Assembly: GCA_051861445.1 (NCBI GenBank)
Contig: JBHYCS010000012.1
Span: forward strand, 87,611 to 151,610
Length of the DNA stretch: 64,000 nucleotides
Origin: Parasediminibacterium sp051861445
GTDB taxonomy: Bacteria; Bacteroidota; Bacteroidia; Chitinophagales; Chitinophagaceae
Direction: 5' to 3'
Shown: one piece after another, positions 35,929-44,610 of the stretch
How positions within the stretch are numbered: the first letter of the stretch is position 1
Layout: each line of letters starts with the position of its first letter
Program-made: the position numbers and the translations under genes
The notes under the pieces: model-generated
What the model saw: only the letters and a program-made list of their open reading frames with translations
What the model was told of the DNA's origin: nothing
Database searches by the model: none

Positions 35929-38370
35929 ATGCAATATTTAGGCGAACATTTACTGCCGGGACAAATTGGTCAGTTTTTTTTAATTCTATCTTTTATTTCT
36001 TCTTTAGTAGCAACAGTTGCTTATTTTAAAGCCAATAAAACAACTGAGCTTTTAGAAAAAGCAAGTTGGATTCGTTTTGCTAGATATGCATTTTTAACTG
36101 AAACTATTTCCGTTTTAGTTGTTTTTTCAACCTTGTATTATATTATTTCTAATCATTTATTCGAATATAAATATGCTTGGCAACACAGCGATAAAAGCTT
36201 GCAAGTAGAATATTTATTAAGTTGTTTTTGGGAAGGCCAAGAAGGTAGTTTTATGTTGTGGAGTTTTTGGCATTGTGTATTGGGTTGGTTTTTAATTTGG
36301 AGAGCCAAAGAATGGGAAGCAGGAACAATGACGGTGGTAAGTTTTGCTCAATTCTGCTTGGCTAGCATGTTGGTGGGCTTTTATTTTTGGAATGCCAAAC
36401 TCGGTAGCAGTCCGTTTGCATTATTGCGTAATGAAGGTATTTTAGACAATGCACCCATTATGCAAGATGTAGTAAATGGGGGCTTACGCAGCGATTATTT
36501 GTCGATGTTAAAAGATGGTCGTGGCTTAAATACTTTATTACAAAACTATTGGATGGTTATTCATCCACCTGTTTTATTCTTAGGTTTTGCAAGCACCATT
36601 GTTCCGTTTGCATTTGCTTTTGCAGGAATGATGAATAAAGATCATGGATGGATAAAACAAGCGTTGCCTTGGGCTTCTTTCAGTGCAGGAATTTTAGGCT
36701 TGGGCATTATGATGGGTGCAGCTTGGGCTTACGAAAGTTTAAGTTTTGGTGGTTATTGGGCTTGGGATCCTGTAGAAAATGCAAGCCTGGTTCCTTGGCT
36801 TACATTGGTTGCAGGTTTACATACCAATCTTATTTATAAAAGCAGTGGCTACTCTTTACGAAGCACTTATTTCTTTTACATTATTAGTTTTTTACTTATT
36901 TTATATTCTACTTTCTTAACAAGAAGTGGTGTTTTAGGCGATACATCTGTACATGCTTTCACCGATTTAGGAATGAATACACAGTTGTTATTGTTCTTAT
37001 TAATTTTTGTGATTCCTTCATTGGTATTTTTTGCAATTCGTTACAAATCAATTCCTACCATTTACAAAGAAGAAAGTACTTACAGCCGTGAGTTTTGGAT
37101 GTTTATTGGCTCATTGGTTTTGTTTTTATCAGGGGCTTTAATTATTGCAAAAACATCAGTTCCTGTATTTAATAAAATATTCGGAACTAAAATTGCACCG
37201 CCAGAAGATCCTGAGTTTGCCTACAATCAAATTCAAATTTTTGTTGCTATTATTATTGGATTGCTTACAGCCGTTACTCAATACTTAAAATACAAAGACA
37301 CACCAAAAGGCTTTTTTACCAAAAAAATTGCTCTTCCAACCATTATTGCTTTGGCAATTAGTTTGTCCATCAGCTTTTTTGGAGATGTTAGCTATAATAA
37401 AATGGGAATTGGCTTTTTAGCAGCTATTCATGTTGCCATTTTTGCCGCTGTGTATGCTGTTATTGGCAATGCTTTATACATTTGGTTAGGCTTAAAAGGC
37501 AAGTTAAAAGCAGCCGGTGCATCTGTAGCTCACGTTGGTTTTGGATTGGTTTTGGTGGGTATTTTAATTTCTTCTAGTAAAAAAGTAATCTTAAGTTGGA
37601 ATACAACAGGTGTTGCCGTATTTAAAAAAGATAAAAAAGAAGATCCGGCAGAAAACATAACGTTGTTTAAAGGCATTGCTACCGATATGGGTAAATATAT
37701 GGTTACCTATGTTCAAGACACGTTTAATACCAAAGAAAGAAAACGCTTTTTTCAGATAGATTTTGCTTCAAAAACTAGTCCAGAAAAGTTTACACTTTAT
37801 CCTGATTTAATTAAGAACAATAAAGATATGGAAGGCTTTGCAGCCAATCCAGATAGTAAGCATTATTGGTATAAAGACATTTTTGTGTACATATCGGCTT
37901 ATCAAGAGAATAAAAAAGAAGATACGGCCACTTTTCAAAACAGAGTGTTGGCTATTGGTGATACTTCTTATTACAGCAATGGATTACTCATTTTATCAAA
38001 AAATCCTACAGTTAATCCGATAGAATTGAAGGATAAATATAGTAGCGATGAAAAAGCTATTTTCTTAGACATTGAAGTATTATCTAAAGAAGGTAGAAAA
38101 TTCACTGCTCGTCCAGGTTTGGCAATAAAAGGAGATATGATTCGTCAAATTCCTGATACCATTATTGCTCAAAGTATGGTGTTAAAGTTCAATAAAATTG
38201 TAGACAATAAATTAGAAATTGGCATTAAAGAAAGTGGTGCAATCACCGATTTAATTACTTTAAAAGTGTACGAATTTCCAATGATTAATTTGTTGTGGAT
38301 GGGCGTTATTTTAACAGTTGTTGGTTTTGGAATGTCTGTATATCAACGAATCGATAAACGAAAAGCGTAA
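35929..38370 (+). CDS. ccmF: Cytochrome c heme lyase CcmF
   Basis: An 813-residue multi-spanning inner-membrane protein attaching heme to apocytochrome c with CcmE. It contains the heme-handling tryptophan-rich motif GGYWAWDPVENASLVPWL (about residues 275-292), flanking His residues (IHPPVLFLGF upstream, AGLHTNLIYKSSGY downstream), FLTRSGVLGDTSVHAFTDLG, and a large periplasmic domain (about 565-785) before the last helix. Length and order match CcmF, longer than proteobacterial homologues (about 650) through this soluble domain. Together with ccmE it could supply heme to the cytochrome c encoded at 46067. A terminator follows at 38394. Confidence 0.94.
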   Translation: MQYLGEHLLPGQIGQFFLILSFISSLVATVAYFKANKTTELLEKASWIRFARYAFLTETISVLVVFSTLYYIISNHLFEYKYAWQHSDKSLQVEYLLSCFWEGQEGSFMLWSFWHCVLGWFLIWRAKEWEAGTMTVVSFAQFCLASMLVGFYFWNAKLGSSPFALLRNEGILDNAPIMQDVVNGGLRSDYLSMLKDGRGLNTLLQNYWMVIHPPVLFLGFASTIVPFAFAFAGMMNKDHGWIKQALPWASFSAGILGLGIMMGAAWAYESLSFGGYWAWDPVENASLVPWLTLVAGLHTNLIYKSSGYSLRSTYFFYIISFLLILYSTFLTRSGVLGDTSVHAFTDLGMNTQLLLFLLIFVIPSLVFFAIRYKSIPTIYKEESTYSREFWMFIGSLVLFLSGALIIAKTSVPVFNKIFGTKIAPPEDPEFAYNQIQIFVAIIIGLLTAVTQYLKYKDTPKGFFTKKIALPTIIALAISLSISFFGDVSYNKMGIGFLAAIHVAIFAAVYAVIGNALYIWLGLKGKLKAAGASVAHVGFGLVLVGILISSSKKVILSWNTTGVAVFKKDKKEDPAENITLFKGIATDMGKYMVTYVQDTFNTKERKRFFQIDFASKTSPEKFTLYPDLIKNNKDMEGFAANPDSKHYWYKDIFVYISAYQENKKEDTATFQNRVLAIGDTSYYSNGLLILSKNPTVNPIELKDKYSSDEKAIFLDIEVLSKEGRKFTARPGLAIKGDMIRQIPDTIIAQSMVLKFNKIVDNKLEIGIKESGAITDLITLKVYEFPMINLLWMGVILTVVGFGMSVYQRIDKRKA

Positions 38371-38393
38371 TCAATTAAACGATTTTTCAAATT

Positions 38394-38433
38394 AAAAGAG
38401 CTATTTCAGTTTTCACCGAAATAGCTCTTTTTT
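38394..38433 (+). terminator. Terminator after ccmF
   Basis: Strong stem AAAAGAGCTATTTC / GAAATAGCTCTTTT followed by T residues; 23 bp after the ccmF stop. Its A-rich left flank could also serve the converging peptidase gene. Confidence 0.9.
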
Positions 38434-38529
38434 ATGTAGTCAACTGTAGTTCTTTTTTCAACTGCCGTTGCGTCGCACTCTTGTACTGTAACGCTTTATG
38501 CAGCAAATTCAGATGATGCAGTGTTCCTT

Positions 38530-40959
38530 TTATTTAGCATTTTTCACATACTTATCTAACCAATTATTCATTTCCCACAACATGTGTAGCAAGTTTTCTT
38601 TAGCCCTGTAACCATGTGCTTCAAAAGGTAAACTTACATAACGTACAACACCACCATGTCCTTTAATGGCATTGAACAATCTTTCACTATTAATAGGAAA
38701 TGTTCCTTGATTATCATCACTATCACCATGAATCAATAAAATTGGTGTTTTAATTTTATCTGCATAGCTAAACGGACTCATTTCATAGTACAATTTTGGA
38801 GCTTGCCAATAAGTACGTTCTTCATTCTGAAAGCCAAATGGTGTCAATGTTCTATTATAAGCACCACTTCTTGCTAAACCAGCTTTAAACAAATTGGTAT
38901 GTGCTAACAAGTTTGCAGTCATAAATGCACCATAACTATGTCCACCAACAGCCATTCTATTTCTATCTCCAACACCCATTTCTACCAATTTATTAATAGC
39001 AGCTTCTGCATTTAATTCTAATTGTTTTACAAAATTATCGTTCGGTTTTTTATCGGCACTTTCTGCTACAATGGGCATTTCTGCATTGTCTAAAACGGCA
39101 TAACCTTGTGTTACAAAAAACAATGGTCCACCAGAACCAATAGCGGTAAATTTATCTTTACTACCACGTAATTGTGCTGCATCTGCTGCACTGTTAAACT
39201 CTCTAGGATAAGCCCAAATAAATACAGGTAATGGACCATCTTTATCTTTATTATAACCTTTTGGTAAATATAAATCACCAGACAAATCAACGCCATCTGC
39301 TCTTTTGTATTGCAGTTTTTGTTTCGTAACACCTTCCATTTGAGGATACGGATTCTTAAAATCGGTAATTGGAATATCTGCAATTTTCAATACCAAATTT
39401 TTCAAATAATAATTCGGTACATCTTTTTGCGATTCTTTTCTTGTTAATAAAACCAATTTATTGGCATCTAAAACATCGGCTACATATTCAAAACTACCTT
39501 CTTGGCAACGCCAAATAATTTCATTTTTTTTACTAGCAATATCAAACTTTGATAAAAATGGCAAGTCACCTTTTGGCGAAGAACCTGTGGTATTGTTCAT
39601 TAAAATTTTAGTGCCATTATCTGTTGTTTGTATTACGTTTCTACCAAATTTATTTCTAGTAGTAACAGGTACACCAGGATTATTGTAGGCATCTGTTTGG
39701 TTGCGTTCAAACAAAGTAACAATAGTGTTATTAGTGCTATTGTATAAACTTACTTTGCCTATTTGTTTTGCTTGAGAGCCTTCTTGTACTAGGGCTAAAC
39801 TTGCATCTCCCCATTGTACGCCTCTAAAACGCATTTGCGTTTTAAATAATTCTTTTGCTTCTCCTGTAAATGGTGCAGATAATGCATAAACAGCATCATG
39901 ATATTCCATTTTCTTTCTAATTAATCCACTATCTAAAGGCAAACACCAAGTAATAGTTGCAGGTTCATCATCTCTCCAATCAAAACTTCTTGGTACAAAT
40001 TGAACATTATCGTAACCACTTGGTCTGTTTTCAGTAGACGGTAATTCAGCCAATTGTTTTATTACTTTTCCAGTTAAGTCTGTAATATTTACTGTTGATG
40101 GAAAACCACTTGCAGGTACTAAATAAGAAAATGGTTTATGCATAGTTCTTGTAAGCATGTATTTTTTATCAGGAGAAATACTAAAGCTTAAATGAATACC
40201 AGATTTTCCAATCAAGGTTTCTACACCATTTTTGTTTTGTACCAATTGAGAAGTTGCATAAAAAGCAAATAATTCTTCGTCATAAGGCGATTTTATTAAA
40301 TCTTGATACGTTGGACTTGGTGCCGCTTTACCTAAATTTTCTTGTACTGTTGGTCCTTTTGGTGCCAATGGTTTTGCAGGTGCAGCACTTGCAGGTTTTG
40401 TAGCGGCTTTGTAAATAATGGTATTATCATCTAACCAAGTGTAGCTACTACCTAAAATAGCATTTAAAGGCATTTTGTTTATTTTGGTAGCTTTTTTGGT
40501 GGCAACATCAATTATATATAAATCAATACTTTTTTGATTAACTTGAGTAAATGCAATTTTAGAATCGCTAGGGCTCCAACTTACACTGCTTGCTAATAAA
40601 CCAGTTGGTAAACCAGTTATGGTAAAAGTTTTATTTTGTTTAATATTTTTTAGAGTAAAGTTGTTAATATAAATCTGTCTACTTAAAGCATAGTTATTGG
40701 GGTTCATTCTTAAACCAGCAATTCTTAATTCAGGCATTGCTAATTCTTCAATAGATGGGTACGAATTTCTTTCGCTCAATAACATCCATTCTGCTTTTCC
40801 ATCAATACTCACAGCAGGGGTTGGTTTGGCAAGTAGTAAATCTGCCATGTCTTTAGGGGGCAATTGATACGTAACAGCATCTTGTGCTTGTGTGTAACCT
40901 TTTAGTACAAACAAACACACCAATGCTAATACTGTTTTTTTACAATAGTTCATGTGCAT
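38530..40959 (-). CDS. Exported S9 family prolyl oligopeptidase-like peptidase
   Basis: An 809-residue periplasmic serine peptidase. Signal peptide at the N-terminus (hydrophobic core about 9-20, cleavage after TQAQ). A beta-propeller region occupies about 50-530. The C-terminal alpha/beta-hydrolase domain has nucleophile Ser in GGHSYGAFMTANLL (about residue 674), Asp in HGDSDDNQGTFP, and His in FEAHGYR. The pattern resembles S9 enzymes related to glutamyl endopeptidases, as PVFIWAYPREF and GSGGPLFFVTQGYAVLDNAEMP suggest. Two ATGs (40959 and 40953) are equally possible. It is a single-gene unit on the minus strand between ccmF and the his operon. Confidence 0.92.
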   Translation of the reverse strand: MHMNYCKKTVLALVCLFVLKGYTQAQDAVTYQLPPKDMADLLLAKPTPAVSIDGKAEWMLLSERNSYPSIEELAMPELRIAGLRMNPNNYALSRQIYINNFTLKNIKQNKTFTITGLPTGLLASSVSWSPSDSKIAFTQVNQKSIDLYIIDVATKKATKINKMPLNAILGSSYTWLDDNTIIYKAATKPASAAPAKPLAPKGPTVQENLGKAAPSPTYQDLIKSPYDEELFAFYATSQLVQNKNGVETLIGKSGIHLSFSISPDKKYMLTRTMHKPFSYLVPASGFPSTVNITDLTGKVIKQLAELPSTENRPSGYDNVQFVPRSFDWRDDEPATITWCLPLDSGLIRKKMEYHDAVYALSAPFTGEAKELFKTQMRFRGVQWGDASLALVQEGSQAKQIGKVSLYNSTNNTIVTLFERNQTDAYNNPGVPVTTRNKFGRNVIQTTDNGTKILMNNTTGSSPKGDLPFLSKFDIASKKNEIIWRCQEGSFEYVADVLDANKLVLLTRKESQKDVPNYYLKNLVLKIADIPITDFKNPYPQMEGVTKQKLQYKRADGVDLSGDLYLPKGYNKDKDGPLPVFIWAYPREFNSAADAAQLRGSKDKFTAIGSGGPLFFVTQGYAVLDNAEMPIVAESADKKPNDNFVKQLELNAEAAINKLVEMGVGDRNRMAVGGHSYGAFMTANLLAHTNLFKAGLARSGAYNRTLTPFGFQNEERTYWQAPKLYYEMSPFSYADKIKTPILLIHGDSDDNQGTFPINSERLFNAIKGHGGVVRYVSLPFEAHGYRAKENLLHMLWEMNNWLDKYVKNAK

Positions 40960-41016
40960 TTTAGTTTAGTGGTACAAGTTACGTTTATGTAAACTGTAGA
41001 AAAACCGTTTATAAAA

Positions 41017-41047
41017 TTTTGTTCGTTTGTGTTTTCCCTTACTTTTG
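41017..41047 (+). promoter_or_regulatory. his operon promoter
   Basis: TTTTG (41017-41021), 18-base spacer, TACTTTTG (41040-41047): a near-canonical Bacteroidota -33/-7 pair (TTTG-N19-TAnnTTTG). The leader-peptide ATG is only four bases past the -7 box, so the mRNA would be leaderless or nearly so. Confidence 0.7.
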
Positions 41048-41051
41048 CGGC

Positions 41052-41102
41052 ATGAAATTAAAAAATCACATCCACCATCATCATTTATTACCAAATGGGT
41101 AA
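41052..41102 (+). CDS. hisL: his operon leader peptide
   Basis: A 16-codon ORF, M-K-L-K-N-H-I-H-H-H-H-L-L-P-N-G-stop, with five His in six residues, located between a promoter box and a terminator hairpin upstream of hisG. Such a His-codon cluster is the hallmark of ribosome-mediated attenuation. When charged His-tRNA is scarce the ribosome would stall at 41067-41084. The 3' end of the ORF and bases just after it form the antiterminator arm. Too short for automatic gene finding. Confidence 0.88.
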   Translation: MKLKNHIHHHHLLPNG

Positions 41103-41169
41103 GCTGTAGGTGTTTTGTGTTTCAATCATTATAAAACATTAAAGGGCTTACTTGGTAAGTCCTTTTTTT
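41088..41169 (+). promoter_or_regulatory. his attenuator: competing protector, antiterminator and terminator
   Basis: Three alternative pairings are visible. Protector: CACC (41073-41076) and TTACC (41088-41092) pair with GGTAA (41098-41102) and GGTG (41109-41112). Antiterminator: GTAAGC (41099-41104) pairs with GCTTAC (41146-41151). Terminator: AAAGGGCTTAC (41141-41151) pairs with GTAAGTCCTTT (41155-41165, one G-U) followed by seven T. The shared segments make the states mutually exclusive. Confidence 0.82.
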
Positions 41170-41194
41170 ATTGAATTAAATTTAAAATGATAAT

Positions 41195-42073
41195 ATGAAT
41201 GCTTTGTTAGAAAATGAACCCAAACTAAAATTGGCGATTCAAAAAAGCGGTAGACTTCATGACGATAGCATGAAGCTTTTAAAAGAATGTGGAATTGATA
41301 TTAGCAATGGTGTAAATAAGTTAAAGGCAGAAGCAAATAATTTTCCATTAGAACTTTATTTTTTAAGAGATGATGATATTCCTCAATACGTAGAAGATGG
41401 AGTGGCAGATATTGGTTTTGTTGGAGAAAATGTAGTATTTGAAAAAAATAAAAAAGTAGATGCGGTTGAAAAATTGGGTTTTGGTAAATGTAGATTAAGC
41501 ATTGCTGTTGGTAGAAGTGAAGTGTATGAAGATTGTAGCTATTTGCAAGGGAAAAAAATAGCTACTTCGTATCCTGTAATTGTGCAACAGTTTTTAGATA
41601 AGAACAATATTCAAGCAGAAATTCATGAAATTAGTGGAAGTGTAGAAATTGCTCCAGGTATTGGTTTAGCCGAAGCCATTTGTGATTTGGTAAGTAGTGG
41701 ATCTACCTTATTTATGAATGGTTTAAAAGAGGTGGAATCTATTTTACAATCTCAAGCCATTCTAATAAAAAATCAACATTTAAACACAACACAACAACAG
41801 TTGTTAAATAAGTTATTGTTTCGCATTCAATCTGTTAAAAAAGCTAAGAACAATAAATATGTGTTGATGAATGCACCCAACGAAAGTTTGGATAAAATTA
41901 TTGCTCTATTACCAGGCATGAAAAGCCCAACCGTATTGCCGTTAGCAGAAAAGGGATGGAGCAGCGTTCATATTGTTTTAAGTGAAAGTCAGTTTTGGGA
42001 TATTGTAGAACAATTGAAAGAATTAGGTGCACAAGGTATTTTGGTATTGCCTATAGAAAAAATGGTGGTTTAA
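41195..42073 (+). CDS. hisG: ATP phosphoribosyltransferase, long form
   Basis: First enzyme of histidine biosynthesis, joining ATP and PRPP. At 292 residues it is the long, HisZ-independent form with a C-terminal ACT-like regulatory domain (about 218-292, GMKSPTVLPLAEKGWSSVHIVLSE). Motifs: LKLAIQKSGRLHDDSMKLLKECGI at the start, FLRDDDIPQYVEDGVADIGFVGENVV, and the PRPP-binding loop ISGSVEIAPGIGLAEAICDLVSSGSTL. Feedback inhibition by His is expected for this form. The start codon lies 25 bp after the attenuator terminator, making it the first gene controlled by the leader. hisD follows at 41 bp. Confidence 0.97.
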   Translation: MNALLENEPKLKLAIQKSGRLHDDSMKLLKECGIDISNGVNKLKAEANNFPLELYFLRDDDIPQYVEDGVADIGFVGENVVFEKNKKVDAVEKLGFGKCRLSIAVGRSEVYEDCSYLQGKKIATSYPVIVQQFLDKNNIQAEIHEISGSVEIAPGIGLAEAICDLVSSGSTLFMNGLKEVESILQSQAILIKNQHLNTTQQQLLNKLLFRIQSVKKAKNNKYVLMNAPNESLDKIIALLPGMKSPTVLPLAEKGWSSVHIVLSESQFWDIVEQLKELGAQGILVLPIEKMVV

Positions 42074-42114
42074 TTTTAAGGATGAATTATTGATTTGCGT
42101 TTTAATACTAAACT

Positions 42115-43386
42115 ATGAATGTATTTGTAAATCCGAGTAAAGCTGAATGGAAAACTTTATTGCAAAGACCCACTTTTGATACAAGTGCTTTGCAAGAAAA
42201 AGTAAAAGCAGTTTTAGAAAATGTAAGGCAAAATGGCGATGCTGCCGTTCAACAATATACGCAACAATTTGATGGGGTTTTGTTGAACGAATTTTTAGTT
42301 ACAACTGCTGAAATAGAAGCAGCTACAGCTTTAGTAAGCGATGAATTAAAAAATGCAATTCAACAAGCTGCTCATAATATTCGTGTTTTTCATGAGCAAC
42401 AAGTGAGTAAAGTAGAAGTGGTAGAAACCATGAAGGGCATACAATGTTGGAGAAAAAGTGTTAGCATTCAAAAAGTAGGTTTATATATTCCTGGAGGAAC
42501 AGCTCCTTTATTTTCAACCATATTAATGTTAGGTATTCCAGCTAAAATTGCAGGCTGTGAAGAAGTAATTTTATGTTCTCCTCCAAATAAAGATGGACAA
42601 TTGCATCCAGCTATTTTATATGCAGCACAATTAGTTGGTATTCGTAAAATATTTAAAATTGGTGGTGTTCAAGCAATTGGTGCAATGGCTTTTGGTACTG
42701 AAAATGTACCTCAGGTATATAAAATTTTTGGTCCAGGAAATCAATATGTTACTTGTGCCAAACAATTGATTCAACAGCAAGGCATTGCCATAGACATGCC
42801 TGCTGGCCCAAGTGAAGTTTGTGTATTGGCAGATGAAACAGCAAATGCATCTTTTGTAGCCGCTGATTTATTAAGTCAAGCAGAACATGGAGTAGATAGT
42901 CAAGTATTATTGGTAAGCACGAATACGTCTTTTGTAGAAGCTGTAAATATTGAATTAGCCAAACAAGTAGCCCTGTTATCAAGAAAAGATTTAGCTGTAC
43001 AAGCTTTACAAAATAGTAAAGCAATTGTAGTGAATGATGTATCAATTGCAATTGAATTGGTAAATGAATATGCAGCAGAACATTTAATAATTGCTTGCAA
43101 AAACGCCCATGAAATTGGTGATAAAATTGTAAATGCTGGGTCTATATTTTTAGGAAATTATTCACCTGAAAGTGTAGGAGATTATGCAAGCGGAACCAAC
43201 CATACTTTACCAACCAATGGTTTTGCAAAAGCCTATAGTGGTGTAAGCGTAGATAGTTTTGTGAAAAAAATTACTTTTCAACAAGTGAGTGAATTTGGTT
43301 TGCAGCAAATAGCTAAAACGGTTGTAGAAATGGCAACTGCTGAGGGCTTAGATGCTCATGCAAATGCTGTAAAAGTTCGATTGTAG
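42115..43386 (+). CDS. hisD: Histidinol dehydrogenase
   Basis: Zinc enzyme oxidising L-histidinol to L-histidine with two NAD+. 423 residues, the expected size. Recognisable segments: VGLYIPGGTAPLFSTILMLGIPAKIAGCEEV, FGPGNQYVTCAKQLIQ, DMPAGPSEVCVLADETANASFVAADLLSQAEHG, EYAAEHLIIACKNA, VGDYASGTNHTLPTNGFAKAYSGVSVDSF. The zinc ligands (Gln and His in SQAEHG, Asp in VGDYASG, and a C-terminal His in LDAHANAVKVR) are all present. Second gene of the his operon, with 89 bp between its stop and the hisC start. Confidence 0.97.
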   Translation: MNVFVNPSKAEWKTLLQRPTFDTSALQEKVKAVLENVRQNGDAAVQQYTQQFDGVLLNEFLVTTAEIEAATALVSDELKNAIQQAAHNIRVFHEQQVSKVEVVETMKGIQCWRKSVSIQKVGLYIPGGTAPLFSTILMLGIPAKIAGCEEVILCSPPNKDGQLHPAILYAAQLVGIRKIFKIGGVQAIGAMAFGTENVPQVYKIFGPGNQYVTCAKQLIQQQGIAIDMPAGPSEVCVLADETANASFVAADLLSQAEHGVDSQVLLVSTNTSFVEAVNIELAKQVALLSRKDLAVQALQNSKAIVVNDVSIAIELVNEYAAEHLIIACKNAHEIGDKIVNAGSIFLGNYSPESVGDYASGTNHTLPTNGFAKAYSGVSVDSFVKKITFQQVSEFGLQQIAKTVVEMATAEGLDAHANAVKVRL

Positions 43387-43475
43387 TTGTTTGCAGTTAG
43401 GTACTTCGTAAACTCAGTATAAACTAGCAACGATGTTGAATAGAATTACTTCTGTTGATTACAAAAAAAATTAAA

Positions 43476-44540
43476 ATGGAATTTTCTTTAGAAAAAATTA
43501 CAAGAAAAAATATTCAAAAATTGGTGGCTTATTCTTCTGCAAGAGATGAGTTTAGTGGAGAAGCAAAAGTGTTTTTAGATGCCAATGAAAATAGTTTAGG
43601 TAGTCCATTAGTAAAATGGTACAATCGTTATCCAGACCCACATCAGCAGGCTGTTAAAAATGCTTTGAGTGCAGTAAAGGGAATTGCTGCTGATCATATT
43701 TTTTTAGGAAATGGAAGTGATGAATGTATTGATTTACTATATCGTTGCTTTTGTAATCCTGGCGTTGATAATGTAGTTATTTGTCCGCCTACTTACGGCA
43801 TGTATCAAGTAAGTGCAAATATTAACGATGTAGAATTAAGAATTGCTCCCTTATTAGACGATTTTCAGCTGAATTTGGCTCATATAGAAACATTGATAGA
43901 TGAACAAACCAAGCTAATTTGGATATGTTCACCGAATAATCCTACAGGAAATTCTATTAACAGAGCCGATATTGAAATGGTGTTGAATAACTTTAATGGA
44001 ATTGTGGTAATTGATGAAGCATACATCAACTTTGCTAAACAAAAAACCTTTGTGCAAGATTTGGTAGATTACCCCAATTTAGTGGTATTACAAACTTTTA
44101 GTAAGGCTTGGGGTTTGGCGGCTTTACGTTTAGGAATGGCATTTGCATCAACAGAAATTATTAGCATTTTAAATAAAGTAAAGCCACCTTATAATATTAA
44201 TCAAGCTACACAAGATTTAGCGTTAAAAGCATTGGAAGAAGTTGGACAGGTAAACGATATGATTCAGGAAATTGTAAGTATGAGAGATGCTTTGGCAGAC
44301 GTATTTAAGCAAATGCCAACCGTTGAAAAAGTATACGATTCTGATGCTAATTTTTTGCTAGTTAAAATTAAGGATGCCAAAAAAGTATATCAATTTTTAT
44401 TAACCAAAGGTATTGTTGTACGTGATAGAAGTAATGTAAAATTGTGTGAAGATTGTTTAAGAATTACTATTGGAACAGAAAAAGAAAATACCATTTTAGT
44501 AGATGCTTTAGCAGAATGGATAGATGGTGCAACAAAATAG
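43476..44540 (+). CDS. hisC: Histidinol-phosphate aminotransferase
   Basis: PLP-dependent fold-type I aminotransferase converting imidazole acetol phosphate to histidinol phosphate. From the ATG at 43476 it has 354 residues; an in-frame TTG 21 bp upstream is unlikely. Motifs: FLDANENSLGSP (substrate loop), NRYPDP, LGNGSDECIDLL (PLP phosphate), CSPNNPTGNS, VVIDEAYINF with the PLP Asp, TFSKAWGLAALRLG with the Schiff-base Lys, and the C-terminal Arg motif CLRITIGTEKEN. The 70-bp gap to the following sugar dehydrogenase gene contains no obvious terminator, so readthrough is expected. Confidence 0.96.
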   Translation: MEFSLEKITRKNIQKLVAYSSARDEFSGEAKVFLDANENSLGSPLVKWYNRYPDPHQQAVKNALSAVKGIAADHIFLGNGSDECIDLLYRCFCNPGVDNVVICPPTYGMYQVSANINDVELRIAPLLDDFQLNLAHIETLIDEQTKLIWICSPNNPTGNSINRADIEMVLNNFNGIVVIDEAYINFAKQKTFVQDLVDYPNLVVLQTFSKAWGLAALRLGMAFASTEIISILNKVKPPYNINQATQDLALKALEEVGQVNDMIQEIVSMRDALADVFKQMPTVEKVYDSDANFLLVKIKDAKKVYQFLLTKGIVVRDRSNVKLCEDCLRITIGTEKENTILVDALAEWIDGATK

Positions 44541-44610
44541 CTGTATTTATGTATTGTTGTAGTATATCTATTTAGGTTTTTATATTTTTATTCAACAAAC
44601 ACTTTCCATT

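Noticed and set aside
41052..41102. His-rich mini-ORF as a cloning-tag artefact
   Set aside because: It is followed by a matching terminator/antiterminator pair and hisG, mixes Ile within the His run, and sits in unbroken native sequence, so attenuation is the better reading.
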